A program made the translations under genes and the position numbers. The notes under the pieces were generated by a model. That model was not told where the DNA came from. It made no database searches and worked only from the letters and a program-made list of their open reading frames with translations. A DNA stretch of 64,000 bases. Source: Diaphorobacter caeni (GTDB lineage: Bacteria; Pseudomonadota; Gammaproteobacteria; Burkholderiales; Burkholderiaceae_C). The stretch spans positions 248,001-312,000 of the forward strand of contig NZ_JADKYZ010000002.1 of NCBI RefSeq assembly GCF_015354245.1. Reading direction: 5' to 3'. Below are positions 45,031 to 54,443 of the stretch, piece by piece; within the stretch, counting starts at the first letter, position 1, and each line of letters opens with the position of its first letter.

Positions 45031-45810
45031 TTACAACCTCACCGGAATCCCCCGCTCCCGCATGCGTTCCTTGGCCTGCTGGACGGTGTATTCGCCGAAG
45101 TGGAAGATGCTCGCGGCGAGCACGGCGTCCGCGCCGCCCTGCTGCACGCCGTCGGCCAGATGGTCGATGTTGCCCACGCCGCCGGATGCGATCACCGGCA
45201 CGCTCACCGTGTCGGACACGGCTCGGGTGAGGGCCAGGTCGAAGCCGGACTTGGTGCCGTCACGGTCCATGCTGGTGAGCAGAATCTCGCCCGCGCCGCG
45301 CTGGGCCATTTCGGCGGCCCATTGGACGGCGTCGAGGCCGGTGTTCTTGCGGCCGCCGTGGCTGTAGACGTCCCAGCCCTCGCCGCGCTCGATCGCATCC
45401 TGGCCCTGGCGGCGCTTGGCGTCGATGGCGACGACGATGCATTGCGCGCCGTACTTGTCGCTGGCGGCGTTGATCACGCTCGGGTCGGCGATGGCGGCGG
45501 AGTTGAAGCTGGTCTTGTCCGCGCCCGCGTTGAGCAGGCGGCGCACGTCGGCCACGGTGCGCACGCCGCCGCCCACGGTGAGGGGAATGAAGACCTGGCT
45601 GGCGACGGCTTCGATGATCGGCAGAATCAGGTCGCGGCCATCGCTGGTGGCGGTGATGTCGAGGAAAGTGAGTTCATCGGCGCCTTGCGCGTTGTAGCGA
45701 GCGGCGATTTCCACCGGGTCGCCTGCGTCGCGCAGTTCCACAAAGTTCACGCCTTTGACGACGCGGCCGCCGGTGACGTCGAGGCAGGGAATGATGCGTT
45801 TTGCAAGCAC
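45031..45810 (-). CDS. hisF: Imidazole glycerol phosphate synthase, cyclase subunit
   Basis: 259 residues with a GTG start at 45810 preceded by GGAGA. With HisH it converts PRFAR to imidazole glycerol phosphate and AICAR. The two catalytic aspartates are in [14 protein letters not shown] (Asp11) and [12 protein letters not shown]-barrel phosphate-binding loops GGGVRT and ASGGVGN are present. It lies 98 bases after the inserted mutarotase gene and is followed by a strong terminator, so here the main his transcript ends at hisF. Confidence 0.97.
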   Translation of the reverse strand: MLAKRIIPCLDVTGGRVVKGVNFVELRDAGDPVEIAARYNAQGADELTFLDITATSDGRDLILPIIEAVASQVFIPLTVGGGVRTVADVRRLLNAGADKTSFNSAAIADPSVINAASDKYGAQCIVVAIDAKRRQGQDAIERGEGWDVYSHGGRKNTGLDAVQWAAEMAQRGAGEILLTSMDRDGTKSGFDLALTRAVSDTVSVPVIASGGVGNIDHLADGVQQGGADAVLAASIFHFGEYTVQQAKERMRERGIPVRL

Positions 45811-45908
45811 GGTGAGTTCTCCGAATCAGACTGACAAATTTTCAAAAACCAGACGCTATACCAGACGGTATTCCAACAGATTCCCGCCCTCGGGGGCATG
45901 GCGCGGAT

Positions 45909-46784
45909 TCAACGCTCCGAGAGCCGCTGCCGACCGCTCCAGCGCGCTCCCGGCGGCAGTGTCACGGGCTCGTCGACGCAGGCGGCCTCCACGCAGAGCA
46001 TGGTGCGATAGCCGTCTTCGGGCATGTCCTTGAGCTGCGCGCAGAGCTTGGCGCCGGGGTTCCAGACGACGACGTTGCCCCAGCTCGCGCTGTTCTCGAT
46101 GATGAGCGATGCGCCACCCGAAAGGTCCCGCAGAACCATGGGGCGATCGGTCGATGCGAACACGCTGTCGTACTCACCATCGAAGCGGATCGCGCCCTGC
46201 TGCACGTTGCGCAGGTCACGCACCGCGTCCCAGCGCGCCAGACCATCGAGGCCTTCCAGGCTGAGCTGCGCGACGTCGTTCACCCGCAAATAGCTGTGCA
46301 GTGCGCCGGTGAAGCTCAAGGCATCGCTGCCGGTGTTGTGCAGATCGAGCGTCATGCGCAGGCTGCCCTTGGCCAGTTGCACGATGAGGCGTGCCTCGAA
46401 GCCATGCGGCCACCAGGCGCGCGTGCGCTCGTCATCCTTCAGCAGAAAGATGGCCTGCGCATGGTCGCCGCTCTCATTTCGATGGGCGGATTCGAGAGCC
46501 CACGGCAGATTGCGCGCAAAGCCGTGCTTGACGAGCGGACCGCGCTGGTTGAATTGCGGAAAACAGATCGGCACGCCCCCGCGCACGGCGGCCTGGCCGT
46601 CCCAGACCGCGCGCGGGCTGAGAAAGAAGTGCTCGCCCTGCGCTGCGGTGCTCCACGAGATGACCTGCGCGCCATGCAGCGCGACCACGGAGGTGTCGCC
46701 ATTGGCAAGCGACAGGCGCACGACGGGCTGGCCGTTGAAGGTCTCGTGCCGGATGGCTTCCGAGGCGGCTGCGGACTCGCTCAT
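45909..46784 (-). CDS. D-hexose-6-phosphate mutarotase (aldose 1-epimerase family, YeaD-like)
   Basis: 291 residues from the ATG at 46784, which overlaps the galE stop by one base (TGATG). VVALHGAQVISW, GGVPICFPQF and KHGFARNLPW match the YeaD subgroup, which interconverts alpha and beta glucose-6-phosphate. Catalytic His and Glu candidates are in KHGFAR and AACVDEPV. It is coupled to galE, so the pair forms a small sugar-metabolism module inside the his operon. The exact substrate is inferred. Confidence 0.87.
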   Translation of the reverse strand: MSESAAASEAIRHETFNGQPVVRLSLANGDTSVVALHGAQVISWSTAAQGEHFFLSPRAVWDGQAAVRGGVPICFPQFNQRGPLVKHGFARNLPWALESAHRNESGDHAQAIFLLKDDERTRAWWPHGFEARLIVQLAKGSLRMTLDLHNTGSDALSFTGALHSYLRVNDVAQLSLEGLDGLARWDAVRDLRNVQQGAIRFDGEYDSVFASTDRPMVLRDLSGGASLIIENSASWGNVVVWNPGAKLCAQLKDMPEDGYRTMLCVEAACVDEPVTLPPGARWSGRQRLSER

Positions 46785-47791
46785 CACAGGCGGCGCGCTT
46801 CGCCGTTCTGCCAGCGCCAGACGTCGGCGCACATCTGATCGACGTTGCGGCTGGTCTTCCAGCCAAGCAGGCGCGCGGCGGTGTCGGGATCGGCCCAGTA
46901 GGCGGCCACGTCGCCGGGACGACGATCGACGATGCGATACGGCACCGGCACGCCACTGGCGCGCTCGAAGGCCTTGACCATCTGCAGCACCGACACGGGC
47001 TCGCCCGTGCCGAGGTTCACCGTCAGCAGGCCCGCATGGTCCTGCAGATAGCGCAGCGCCGCGACGTGGCCCTCGGCCAGATCGCTCACATGGATGTAGT
47101 CGCGCACGCCGGTGCCGTCAGCCGTGGCGTAGTCGCCGCCGAAGACGCTGAGCTCCTTGCGCGTGCCCGCCGCCACCTGCGCGACGTAGGGCATGAGGTT
47201 GTTCGGCACGTCCTGGGGGTCTTCGCCGATGAGGCCGCTTGCGTGCGCGCCCACCGGGTTGAAATAGCGCAGGCGCGCCAGTCGCCATTGACCGGGCTCC
47301 GAGCGGTCGAGATCGGCCATGAGCTGCTCGGCCATGAGCTTGCTGTGGCCGTAGGGATTGGTCGGTTGCAGCGCCGCGTCCTCGCGGATCGGTGAGCCGA
47401 CGGGATCGCCGTAGACCGTGGCCGAGGACGAGAACACCATGGTGCGCACGCCCGCCGCGCGCATCGCGGAGAGCAGCGTGACGGTGCCCGCCACGTTGGT
47501 GTCGTAGTACTTGAGCGGATCGGCCACCGACTCACCCACGGCCTTGAGGCCCGCGAAGTGGATCACGGCAGTGATGCCATGCTCGCGCAGCACGCGCGAG
47601 ACCAGAGCGCCATCACGCACGTCGCCTTCGATGAGGGTGAGCCGCTGGCCGGTGATGCGCGCAAGTCGCTCGAGCACCGAGGGCTTGCTGTTGCAGAAGT
47701 TGTCGAGCACGACATAGGGCAGTCCCTGCTCGGACAGCGCGGCGCAGGTGTGCGAGCCGATGAATCCGGCTCCGCCGGTCACGAGGATCAT
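46784..47791 (-). CDS. galE: UDP-glucose 4-epimerase
   Basis: 335 residues. It interconverts UDP-glucose and UDP-galactose for polysaccharide and LPS precursors. NAD-binding ILVTGGAGFIGSHTC, catalytic SSSATVYG and YGHSK (Tyr and Lys), and the substrate region RYFNPVGAH are all present. The ATG at 47791 overlaps the hisA stop by one base, so the gene is translationally coupled to a histidine gene, an unusual place for galE. Confidence 0.94.
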   Translation of the reverse strand: MILVTGGAGFIGSHTCAALSEQGLPYVVLDNFCNSKPSVLERLARITGQRLTLIEGDVRDGALVSRVLREHGITAVIHFAGLKAVGESVADPLKYYDTNVAGTVTLLSAMRAAGVRTMVFSSSATVYGDPVGSPIREDAALQPTNPYGHSKLMAEQLMADLDRSEPGQWRLARLRYFNPVGAHASGLIGEDPQDVPNNLMPYVAQVAAGTRKELSVFGGDYATADGTGVRDYIHVSDLAEGHVAALRYLQDHAGLLTVNLGTGEPVSVLQMVKAFERASGVPVPYRIVDRRPGDVAAYWADPDTAARLLGWKTSRNVDQMCADVWRWQNGEARRL

Positions 47792-48531
47792 CAGGCGGAC
47801 AGCTCGTCGGCGCGGTCCTGGGCGGCCGCAAAATCGAGATCGCCGCTGTAGATGGCGCGACCGCAGATCACGGCTTCGACGCCTTCGTGCTCAACTGCGC
47901 AGAGCTGCTCGATGTCGGCCATGCCGGCCAGACCGCCCGAGGCGATCACCGGGATGGACAGCGCCTGCGCGAGCTTCACGGTGGCGTCGATGTTGATGCC
48001 CGAGAGCATGCCGTCGCGGCCGATGTCGGTGTAGATGATGGACTCGACGCCCCAGTCTTGGTACTTCCTGGCGAGATCGACGACCTCGTGGCCGGTGAGC
48101 TTGCTCCAGCCGTCGGTCGCGACCTTGCCGTCCTTGGCGTCGAGGCCGACGATGATGTGACCGCCGAAGGCGCTGCAGGCGTCCTTGAGGAAACCTGGGT
48201 TCTTCACTGCGGCCGTGCCGATGATGATGTAGCGCATGCCGGCGTCGATGAAGGTCTCGATGGTGTCCAGATCGCGGATGCCGCCGCCGAGCTGCACCGG
48301 GATCTCCTTGCCGACTTCCTTGAGGATGGCCTTGATGGCGCCCATGTTCTTGGGCTGGCCGGCGAAGGCTCCGTTCAGGTCCACCAGATGCAGACGGCGT
48401 GCACCGGCGTCTGCCCAGCGGCGCGCGATGGCGGCGGGGTCTTCACCAAAAATCGTGGATTGGTCCATGTCGCCTTGCTTGAGGCGCACGCAGTGACCGT
48501 CCTTGAGGTCGATGGCGGGAATGAGCAGCAT
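47791..48531 (-). CDS. hisA: ProFAR isomerase (HisA)
   Basis: 246 residues. Fourth step of histidine synthesis, an Amadori rearrangement. Catalytic Asp8 lies in [19 protein letters not shown] and the second Asp in [18 protein letters not shown] and ASGGLAGM are the phosphate-binding loops. It lies 62 bases after hisH and overlaps galE by one base. Confidence 0.97.
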   Translation of the reverse strand: MLLIPAIDLKDGHCVRLKQGDMDQSTIFGEDPAAIARRWADAGARRLHLVDLNGAFAGQPKNMGAIKAILKEVGKEIPVQLGGGIRDLDTIETFIDAGMRYIIIGTAAVKNPGFLKDACSAFGGHIIVGLDAKDGKVATDGWSKLTGHEVVDLARKYQDWGVESIIYTDIGRDGMLSGINIDATVKLAQALSIPVIASGGLAGMADIEQLCAVEHEGVEAVICGRAIYSGDLDFAAAQDRADELSA

Positions 48532-48593
48532 GATCGTAAACGGGAGAGGGGCGAATCAAAAAATGGAAGGTCGGCCCAACCAAGGTGGATGAA

Positions 48594-49262
48594 TCAGGGC
48601 TTCCAGTGAAGGAAGTTGCGGAACAACGCCAGTCCATGTTCGGAGCTTTTCTCCGGATGGAATTGCGTAGCAAAAATATTATCGCGTGCGATGGCCGATG
48701 CAAAGTACCCACCGTAGTCCGCCTCGCCGGCGACATGGTCGGCGCTGTCGGGCCTGGCGTAGAAGCTGTGCACGAAATAGTAGAAGCTGTCGTCCGGAAT
48801 GCCGCGCCACAGCGGGTGAACGGCACCGCCATGCGGCACCTGGCGCACGCGGTTCCAGCCCATCTGCGGGACCTTGAAACGGCTGCCGTCGGCCTGCGTG
48901 CGGCCTTCGAGATCAAACTTGACCACTTTTCCGGGGATTATGCCGAGGCCCGGCGTGTCGCCCTCGGTGCTGTGGTCCAGCAGCATCTGCATGCCGACGC
49001 ACACGCCGAAGAGCGGCTTGTTCGCTGCGGCTTCCAGCACGCTTTCCTGCATGCCCGATTCGCGCAGCTCGCGCATGCAGTCGCGCATGGCGCCCTGCCC
49101 CGGCAGCACCACGCGCTCGGCGGCGCGTACCTGCTCGGGGTCGGAGGTGACGACGACGGTCCAGCCGCTGCCGTCCGCCGCAGCCAGCACGGCCTGAGAG
49201 ACGGAGCGCAGGTTGCCCATGCCGTAGTCCACGACCGCAACGGTTTTAGATTCACTGCTCAT
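48594..49262 (-). CDS. hisH: Imidazole glycerol phosphate synthase, glutaminase subunit
   Basis: 222 residues, a class I glutamine amidotransferase. It opens [14 protein letters not shown]; the nucleophile Cys is in [13 protein letters not shown], and the His-Glu pair in [13 protein letters not shown]. It supplies ammonia to HisF. HisF is encoded about 2.8 kb downstream because of the inserted galE and mutarotase genes. Confidence 0.97.
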   Translation of the reverse strand: MSSESKTVAVVDYGMGNLRSVSQAVLAAADGSGWTVVVTSDPEQVRAAERVVLPGQGAMRDCMRELRESGMQESVLEAAANKPLFGVCVGMQMLLDHSTEGDTPGLGIIPGKVVKFDLEGRTQADGSRFKVPQMGWNRVRQVPHGGAVHPLWRGIPDDSFYYFVHSFYARPDSADHVAGEADYGGYFASAIARDNIFATQFHPEKSSEHGLALFRNFLHWKP

Positions 49263-49306
49263 AGTTGCTTGGCACCCATGGATTCGGCGGAATGCATCCG
49301 GCGGGA

Positions 49307-49942
49307 TTACAAGGAGCCCTTGGTGGACGGAATCATGCCAGCGGAGCGCGGATCACGCTCCAGCGCGTCGCGCAGCGCGCGGGCGAAGGCCTTGAACACG
49401 GTTTCGCACTGGTGGTGGGCGTTGATGCCCTTGATGTTGTCGATGTGCAGCGTCACGCCGGCGTGGTTCACGAAGCCCTGGAAGAATTCGTAGGTGAGCT
49501 GCGTGTCGAAGCCGCCGATGCTGCCCGCCGTGAACGGAATGTGCAGATGCAGGCCGGGACGTCCCGAGAAGTCCACCACCACGCGCGACAGCGCCTCGTC
49601 GAGCGGCACGTAGGCATGGCCGTAGCGGCGGATGCCCTTCTTGTCGCCCACCGCGCGCGCGAACGCCTGGCCGATGGTGATGCCCACGTCTTCCACCGTG
49701 TGGTGGCCGTCGATGTGCAGGTCGCCGTCGCAGTCGATCTGCAGGTCGATCAGCCCGTGGCGCGCGATCTGCTCGAGCATGTGGTCAAAAAAACCGATGC
49801 CCGTGGCGATGCGCGACGCGCCCGTGCCATCGAGGTTCACGCGCACCTTGATGCGTGTTTCCGCCGTGTTGCGGGCGACTTCGGCGACGCGGTCGGCATT
49901 GGCATCGACCGCAGGTGTGGAGGGTACAAGTGATGATGTCAT
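49307..49942 (-). CDS. hisB: Imidazoleglycerol-phosphate dehydratase
   Basis: 211 residues from the ATG at 49942, monofunctional (no phosphatase domain). [27 protein letters not shown] and [14 protein letters not shown] carry the manganese-ligand histidines. The start overlaps the hisC stop by 4 bases. A phosphatase for histidinol-phosphate must be encoded elsewhere. Confidence 0.97.
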   Translation of the reverse strand: MTSSLVPSTPAVDANADRVAEVARNTAETRIKVRVNLDGTGASRIATGIGFFDHMLEQIARHGLIDLQIDCDGDLHIDGHHTVEDVGITIGQAFARAVGDKKGIRRYGHAYVPLDEALSRVVVDFSGRPGLHLHIPFTAGSIGGFDTQLTYEFFQGFVNHAGVTLHIDNIKGINAHHQCETVFKAFARALRDALERDPRSAGMIPSTKGSL

Positions 49943-51060
49943 AGGGAAGCCTGGAGCGCCGCGAGCATCTGGGCGTTGTCGGAGGCATTTCCGACCGTCA
50001 GACGCAGGCAGTTGGCCAGCAATGGGTGCATTGTAGAAACGTTTTTGATCAGCACTTTTCGTGCCTTCATGCCATCGTAGGTCTTTGCGGCATCCGGAAC
50101 GCGGATCAGCACCATGTTGGCCTCGCTGTCCCACACTTTGTCGATGCCGGAAATCGCCCTCAGATCGGCAATCAGCTTGGCCCGTTCCGTGCGGATTTCA
50201 AGGGCCTGCGCGGCGAACACGTCGGCATGTTCGAGCGCGAAGATCGCCGCCTCGCAGTTGAGCACGCTCACGTTGTAGGGCGGGCGCACCTTGTCGATCT
50301 CGCTGACGACGGCCTCGGGGCCGATGAGATAACCCAGACGCACGCCGGCGAGGCCGAACTTGCTGAGCGTGCGCATCAGCAGCACGTGGCCGTTGCGCTC
50401 GGGCTCGGCCTTCATGCGCGAGAGCCAGCTGCGGCTGGCGAACGGCTGGTAGGCCTCGTCCATCACCACGAAGCCGCCCTGCTCGCCCACGGCGTCGATG
50501 ACGGCCTGCACCGACGCCTCGCTCCACAGCGTCGCGGTCGGGTTGTTGGGATAGGCCAGATAGGTGATCGCGGGCTTGTGCTCGGCAATCGCGGCCAGCA
50601 TCGCGGGCACGTCGAGCTCGAAGTCGGCGTTCAGCGACACGTTCACGAAATCAAGCCCCTGCAACTGCGCGCTCATCGGGTACATCACGAAGCCCGGCAT
50701 CGGCGCGAGCAGCTTGGCGCGCCCCCCGGCGTGCGGCTGTGCGCAGGCCAGCGCCATCAGGTTGATGATCTCGTCCGAGCCATTGCCGAGCAGAACCGCG
50801 CTGCCCTCGGGCACATCGGCATATTTCGCGAGCGCGTACTTGAGGTCGTCCTGACGGGCGCCAGGATAGCGGTTGATCTCCAGCGCACCCAGGCGCTTGC
50901 CGAGCTCGGCCTGCAGATGCGCGGGCAGGCTGAACGGGTTCTCCATCGCGTCCATCTTGAGGTAGCCCACCGAACCCTGCACCTTGTACGCGTGCATGGC
51001 GCGCACGTCGGGACGGATGCGATCAAGTGCTTTGGATTGGGATGCGGACAAGGTGGTCAT
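49939..51060 (-). CDS. hisC: Histidinol-phosphate aminotransferase
   Basis: 373 residues, a PLP-dependent class I/II aminotransferase. Visible: NENPF-equivalent [44 protein letters not shown] and the PLP lysine in [15 protein letters not shown]. Before it lies an unusual pyrimidine-rich spacer and the toxin-antitoxin pair instead of hisD. Confidence 0.96.
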   Translation of the reverse strand: MTTLSASQSKALDRIRPDVRAMHAYKVQGSVGYLKMDAMENPFSLPAHLQAELGKRLGALEINRYPGARQDDLKYALAKYADVPEGSAVLLGNGSDEIINLMALACAQPHAGGRAKLLAPMPGFVMYPMSAQLQGLDFVNVSLNADFELDVPAMLAAIAEHKPAITYLAYPNNPTATLWSEASVQAVIDAVGEQGGFVVMDEAYQPFASRSWLSRMKAEPERNGHVLLMRTLSKFGLAGVRLGYLIGPEAVVSEIDKVRPPYNVSVLNCEAAIFALEHADVFAAQALEIRTERAKLIADLRAISGIDKVWDSEANMVLIRVPDAAKTYDGMKARKVLIKNVSTMHPLLANCLRLTVGNASDNAQMLAALQASL

Positions 51061-51178
51061 GATGAGAGTCTTCGTCTGGTTCGTCGTCGTGATGGCGAAT
51101 GGAGGGGTTGAGAAAGTAAAAAAGGAAGAAAGAAAAAGGGAAACTGCGGCGGAAGGAAAAGGAAAGAGCGGGGTTCGT
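51061..51178 (-). other. Pyrimidine-rich spacer between the PIN gene and hisC
   Basis: On the transcribed-sense (minus) strand about 80 bases (51100-51175) consist almost only of C and T with few G. It resembles Rho-utilisation DNA in composition. No gene is present. Confidence 0.4.
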
Positions 51179-51619
51179 TCAGGCTGCTGCGTCGAGAGGA
51201 ACCGCCGCCTGCTGCGGATGCACCATGGTCACGCCGCCGAACTGCGTGCCGTGCGGCAGATGCAGCGTGAGCATCTGGTCGCAGCCGCTGTGCTGCGCAC
51301 AGGCGACCGCGAGGCAGTCGCCGAACGCCAATTGATGCCGCGCCTGCACGGCCCACGCGGTCTCGAGCGTGGCGGCGTCGGTCTTCCAGGGATTCCAGGT
51401 CTGGTAACGGCGGATCGCGGCGCGCGCGTCACCCTGGGACAGCGGCTCGGCCGCCGTCGTGACCTGGTCGTAGAACTCGCACAGCGCCTGGCTGCCGGTG
51501 CGGCCGCTGCGCGTCTTCCAGAGCGCATCGAGCCAAGACAAGGTGGCGGCGTACAGATCGGCACGGCCCACGTCTTCGGCGGCGATCAGCACGGAGGTAT
51601 CGACGAACACCGGATTCAT
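51179..51619 (-). CDS. PIN-domain toxin (VapC-like)
   Basis: 146 residues from the ATG at 51619, overlapping the antitoxin stop by 4 bases. MNPVFVDTSVLIAA opens the PIN fold with Asp7. Glu48 (SQALCEFY) and Asp101 (LAFGDCLAVA) are the next acidic residues. The usual fourth acidic position (LT-x-D) reads MLTLHLPHG, so an Asp appears replaced. Expected to be an RNase held in check by the adjacent antitoxin; activity needs the remaining three residues. Confidence 0.85.
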   Translation of the reverse strand: MNPVFVDTSVLIAAEDVGRADLYAATLSWLDALWKTRSGRTGSQALCEFYDQVTTAAEPLSQGDARAAIRRYQTWNPWKTDAATLETAWAVQARHQLAFGDCLAVACAQHSGCDQMLTLHLPHGTQFGGVTMVHPQQAAVPLDAAA

Positions 51620-51873
51620 GCTTCCGGGCCCTTCGCTGCGTTCGTGCGCTCCAGAACCGCCTTGCGGCTCGCGTCCGACGCGTCGGTGGAGGCATGCCAG
51701 CTGCGCTCGTCGGTGCGCCACGCGAGGTAGGCGCGCTCGTAAGCGTCCTCACGGCGCTGCATCTCGGCCATGAAGTCCCCCACCATGCGCGACACGCTCG
51801 TGCCGCGGCGGGCAGCCTCGATGCGGGCCCATTCGAGCACGTCGTCATCCACGGTGATGGTGAGATTTTTCAC
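51616..51873 (-). CDS. Ribbon-helix-helix antitoxin
   Basis: 85 residues with a GTG start at 51873. KNLTITVDDDVLEWARIEAA and RRGTSVSRMVGDFMAEM form a ribbon-helix-helix DNA-binding domain of the CopG/DUF6364 type. The C-terminal half (AYLAWRTDERSWHAS) is likely the toxin-binding part. Two tandem palindromes sit 13 bases upstream and probably serve as autoregulatory operators. It is paired by ATGA overlap with the PIN gene. Confidence 0.85.
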   Translation of the reverse strand: MKNLTITVDDDVLEWARIEAARRGTSVSRMVGDFMAEMQRREDAYERAYLAWRTDERSWHASTDASDASRKAVLERTNAAKGPEA

Positions 51874-51885
51874 AGGGCCCAGTTT

Positions 51886-51915
51886 ACACGAAATTCGTGT
51901 TGCACGAAATTCGTG
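51886..51915 (-). promoter_or_regulatory. Tandem palindromic operators of the toxin-antitoxin promoter
   Basis: ACACGAAATTCGTGT at 51886-51900 is a perfect palindrome around a central base. A second copy, CACGAAATTCGTG at 51903-51915, has its centre 16 bases away. They lie directly before the antitoxin GTG and overlap where a promoter would be. Confidence 0.7.
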
Positions 51916-51934
51916 TGATTTGATCCGGATACAA

Positions 51935-51979
51935 AAAAGCCGAATCGGCCCTGCGGCGGATTCGGCGAATTCGGCTTTT
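51935..51979 (-). terminator. Rho-independent terminator after the lipoprotein gene
   Basis: AAAAGCCGAAT (51935-51945) pairs with 51969-51979; leftward it ends in six T. It lies inside the his gene order and should reduce read-through from hisD toward hisC. Confidence 0.8.
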
Positions 51980-52004
51980 CCCGTGCTCTGCGCGGTCAGC
52001 GCAT

Positions 52005-52907
52005 TCAGCGGTACTGGGGTGGCTGCGCGTAGCGGCCCTGATCTGCCGGGAAGGCATCCGGACCACCCCGTGGTGCGGGGCGGGCCACCGGCTGTGCGGG
52101 CCTGGCCTCGGCGATCCGCACCTCGAACAGCGCCGTGCCGATCACGCCGATGTTGCGGGGGGAGCCTGCGGGCGTGTTGCTCGCGTAAGCGTTGTCCTTG
52201 GTCGAAAAGCGGAAGGTCGCGACCTCCTCCCGACTCTTGCGGAAGCCCTCGATGCGCAGCCGCTCCCCGGCGCGCAGCAGATAGCCGCCCGCGCCCACGC
52301 TGCCCGGCTGACCCGAGAGCACATCGAGCCCGTCGACCGTCGCCACCAGTTCGTAGTTGCGCTGGCTGCGGTTCACGTAGACCAGCTCATAGCGCTCGCC
52401 TTGGCGACCGGCCACCCGGTAGTCGTCACCGCCGCGCGTGGAGTAGATCGGCAGCGCGCGCCCATTCCCGTCGAGCACCGACCATTCGATCTTGCCGTCG
52501 TCGAGCAGCACGCTGCGCTGGCTGTCCGCGTTCGCCCCCAGCGCACCGAGGATGCTGGCCTCGTCGGTGTAGCGCATGGAGCGCATGGCCTGCGGACGAT
52601 CGGGCGTGATGCGCGTGGCATCCACATGGACCACGCGCGAGGTGCGGCCCTCGCCCCACTGGGTGCCGAGCGTGGAGTTGGCCTGCGGCGACGCAGCCAC
52701 GGATGCGGAGGCAGAAGCAGGGACGGTCGAGGTCGAGGGCGCGCGCGCCTCGTCGGCCACGGCGCCTGTGTACGTCGGCGGCATGGAGCACCCCGCGAGC
52801 AGCACGCTGGCACCCAGCCCGAGGCCCAGCAGCCAGCGCCTGAGCGCATCGCGCCTCCGCCATGAAGCGAGGAGGCTCGCGATGGCTGTCCGTGTGTGGA
52901 GATTCAT
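52005..52907 (-). CDS. Putative lipoprotein, family not recognised
   Basis: 300 residues from the ATG at 52907 (an in-frame ATG at 52922 adds 5). The N terminus has Arg-rich sequence, a hydrophobic stretch and the lipobox LLAGCS, so it is probably a lipid-anchored envelope protein. A Ser/Ala-rich linker follows, then a domain from about residue 90 with DDGKIEWSVLDGNG, YELVYVNRSQRNYELVATVD and GYLLRAGERLRIEGF, which looks beta-rich. The C terminus is rich in Pro, Gln and Arg. I do not recognise the family. It sits between hisD and a terminator; no link to histidine synthesis is evident. Confidence 0.75.
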   Translation of the reverse strand: MNLHTRTAIASLLASWRRRDALRRWLLGLGLGASVLLAGCSMPPTYTGAVADEARAPSTSTVPASASASVAASPQANSTLGTQWGEGRTSRVVHVDATRITPDRPQAMRSMRYTDEASILGALGANADSQRSVLLDDGKIEWSVLDGNGRALPIYSTRGGDDYRVAGRQGERYELVYVNRSQRNYELVATVDGLDVLSGQPGSVGAGGYLLRAGERLRIEGFRKSREEVATFRFSTKDNAYASNTPAGSPRNIGVIGTALFEVRIAEARPAQPVARPAPRGGPDAFPADQGRYAQPPQYR

Positions 52908-53070
52908 GTGCCGTATTCCCATGTATTGGTGTTGTGCGGTGAAGCTTCAGCGCTTCGCGACGCAGTGTCCATGGGAAAAACGGGCTGCGCTCATTGGCGC
53001 AACATATGGAAAAACTTATTGCAATTGTCAGACCATAACTGCAAGCATCTGCTGCAGTCAGGTCCGAGAA

Positions 53071-54393
53071 TCACTCCGCCTTCAGGCGCATCTCCGCAGC
53101 GCGGGCATGGCCCTGCAGGCCTTCGCCGTAGGCGAGTTCGGCCGCGATCTTGCCGAGCACCTGCGCACCTGCCTCGCTCACCTCGATCAGGCTGGAACGC
53201 TTCTGGAAATCGTAGACACCCAGCGGCGACGAGAAGCGGGCCGTGCCGCTGGTGGGCAGCACATGGTTCGGGCCCGCGCAGTAGTCGCCCAGGCTCTCGC
53301 TGGTGTAGGCGCCGAGGAAGATCGCGCCCGCGTGCTTGAGCAGCGGCTCCCATTGGTGCGGGTCGCGGCTGGAGACCTCCAGATGCTCCGGCGCGATGCG
53401 ATTGCTGATCGCGCAGGCCTCTTCCATGTCCTTGGTGAGGATCAGCGCGCCGCGACCATTGAGGCTCTTGGCGATGATTTCCTTGCGCGGCATCTCGGGC
53501 AGCAGGCGGTCGATCTCGCGCTGCACCGCGTCGATGTAAGCCGCGTCGGGGCACAGCAGGATGGATTGCGCGAGTTCGTCGTGCTCTGCCTGGCTGAACA
53601 GGTCCATCGCCACCCATTCGGGCGGCGTCGTGCCGTCGGCAAGCACGAGAATTTCGGAAGGCCCGGCGATCATGTCGATGCCCACCATGCCGAACACGCG
53701 CTTCTTGGCGCTCGCCACATAGGCGTTGCCGGGGCCGGTGATCTTGTCGACCTTGGGGATGGTCGCCGTGCCGTAGGCCAGCGCCGCCACGGCCTGCGCA
53801 CCGCCGACGGTGAAGGCGCGGTGCACGCCGGCCACATAGGCGGCGGCCAGCACCAGCGCATTCTTTTCGCCGCGCGGCGTGGGCACGACCATGATGATGT
53901 CCTGCACGCCCGCGACCTGCGCAGGAATCGCGTTCATCAGCACGCTCGACGGATAGGCCGCCTTGCCGCCCGGCACGTAGATGCCCACGCGGTCCAGCGG
54001 CGTGACCTTCTGGCCGAGCAGCGTGCCGTCTTCGTCACGGTAGCTCCAGCTCTCGCCGTTGGCCTTCTTCTGCGCCTCGTGATAGGTGCGCACGCGCTTG
54101 GCCGCCGCCGTGAGCGCGTGCTTCTGCGCGTCGTTCAGGCCGTCGAAGGCGGCCTTGAGTTCGTCCTGCTTGAGCTCCAGCGCCGACATGCTCTGAACGC
54201 TCAATCCGTCAAAGCGTGCGGTGTATTCCAGCACCGCCGCGTCACCGCGCTGTTGCACGTCGGCAAGGATGTCGGCGACGCGCTGCTCGATCTCGGCATC
54301 GGTGTCCGCCGACCAATGCAGGCGCGCCGCGAAGTCGGCTTCGAACGTGGTCGAAGCGGTGGACAGACGCAGAGGGACGGCTTGCGAGGACAT
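53071..54393 (-). CDS. hisD: Histidinol dehydrogenase
   Basis: 440 residues from the ATG at 54393. It oxidises histidinol to histidine in two NAD-dependent steps. [50 protein letters not shown] and the later [13 protein letters not shown] (zinc and catalytic His region) are conserved. It lies 50 bases after hisG. Confidence 0.97.
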   Translation of the reverse strand: MSSQAVPLRLSTASTTFEADFAARLHWSADTDAEIEQRVADILADVQQRGDAAVLEYTARFDGLSVQSMSALELKQDELKAAFDGLNDAQKHALTAAAKRVRTYHEAQKKANGESWSYRDEDGTLLGQKVTPLDRVGIYVPGGKAAYPSSVLMNAIPAQVAGVQDIIMVVPTPRGEKNALVLAAAYVAGVHRAFTVGGAQAVAALAYGTATIPKVDKITGPGNAYVASAKKRVFGMVGIDMIAGPSEILVLADGTTPPEWVAMDLFSQAEHDELAQSILLCPDAAYIDAVQREIDRLLPEMPRKEIIAKSLNGRGALILTKDMEEACAISNRIAPEHLEVSSRDPHQWEPLLKHAGAIFLGAYTSESLGDYCAGPNHVLPTSGTARFSSPLGVYDFQKRSSLIEVSEAGAQVLGKIAAELAYGEGLQGHARAAEMRLKAE

Positions 54394-54443
54394 GGCGAAC
54401 AGCTTTCTATGGAAGATCGAACGAACGAAGCGGTATTGTGGAT

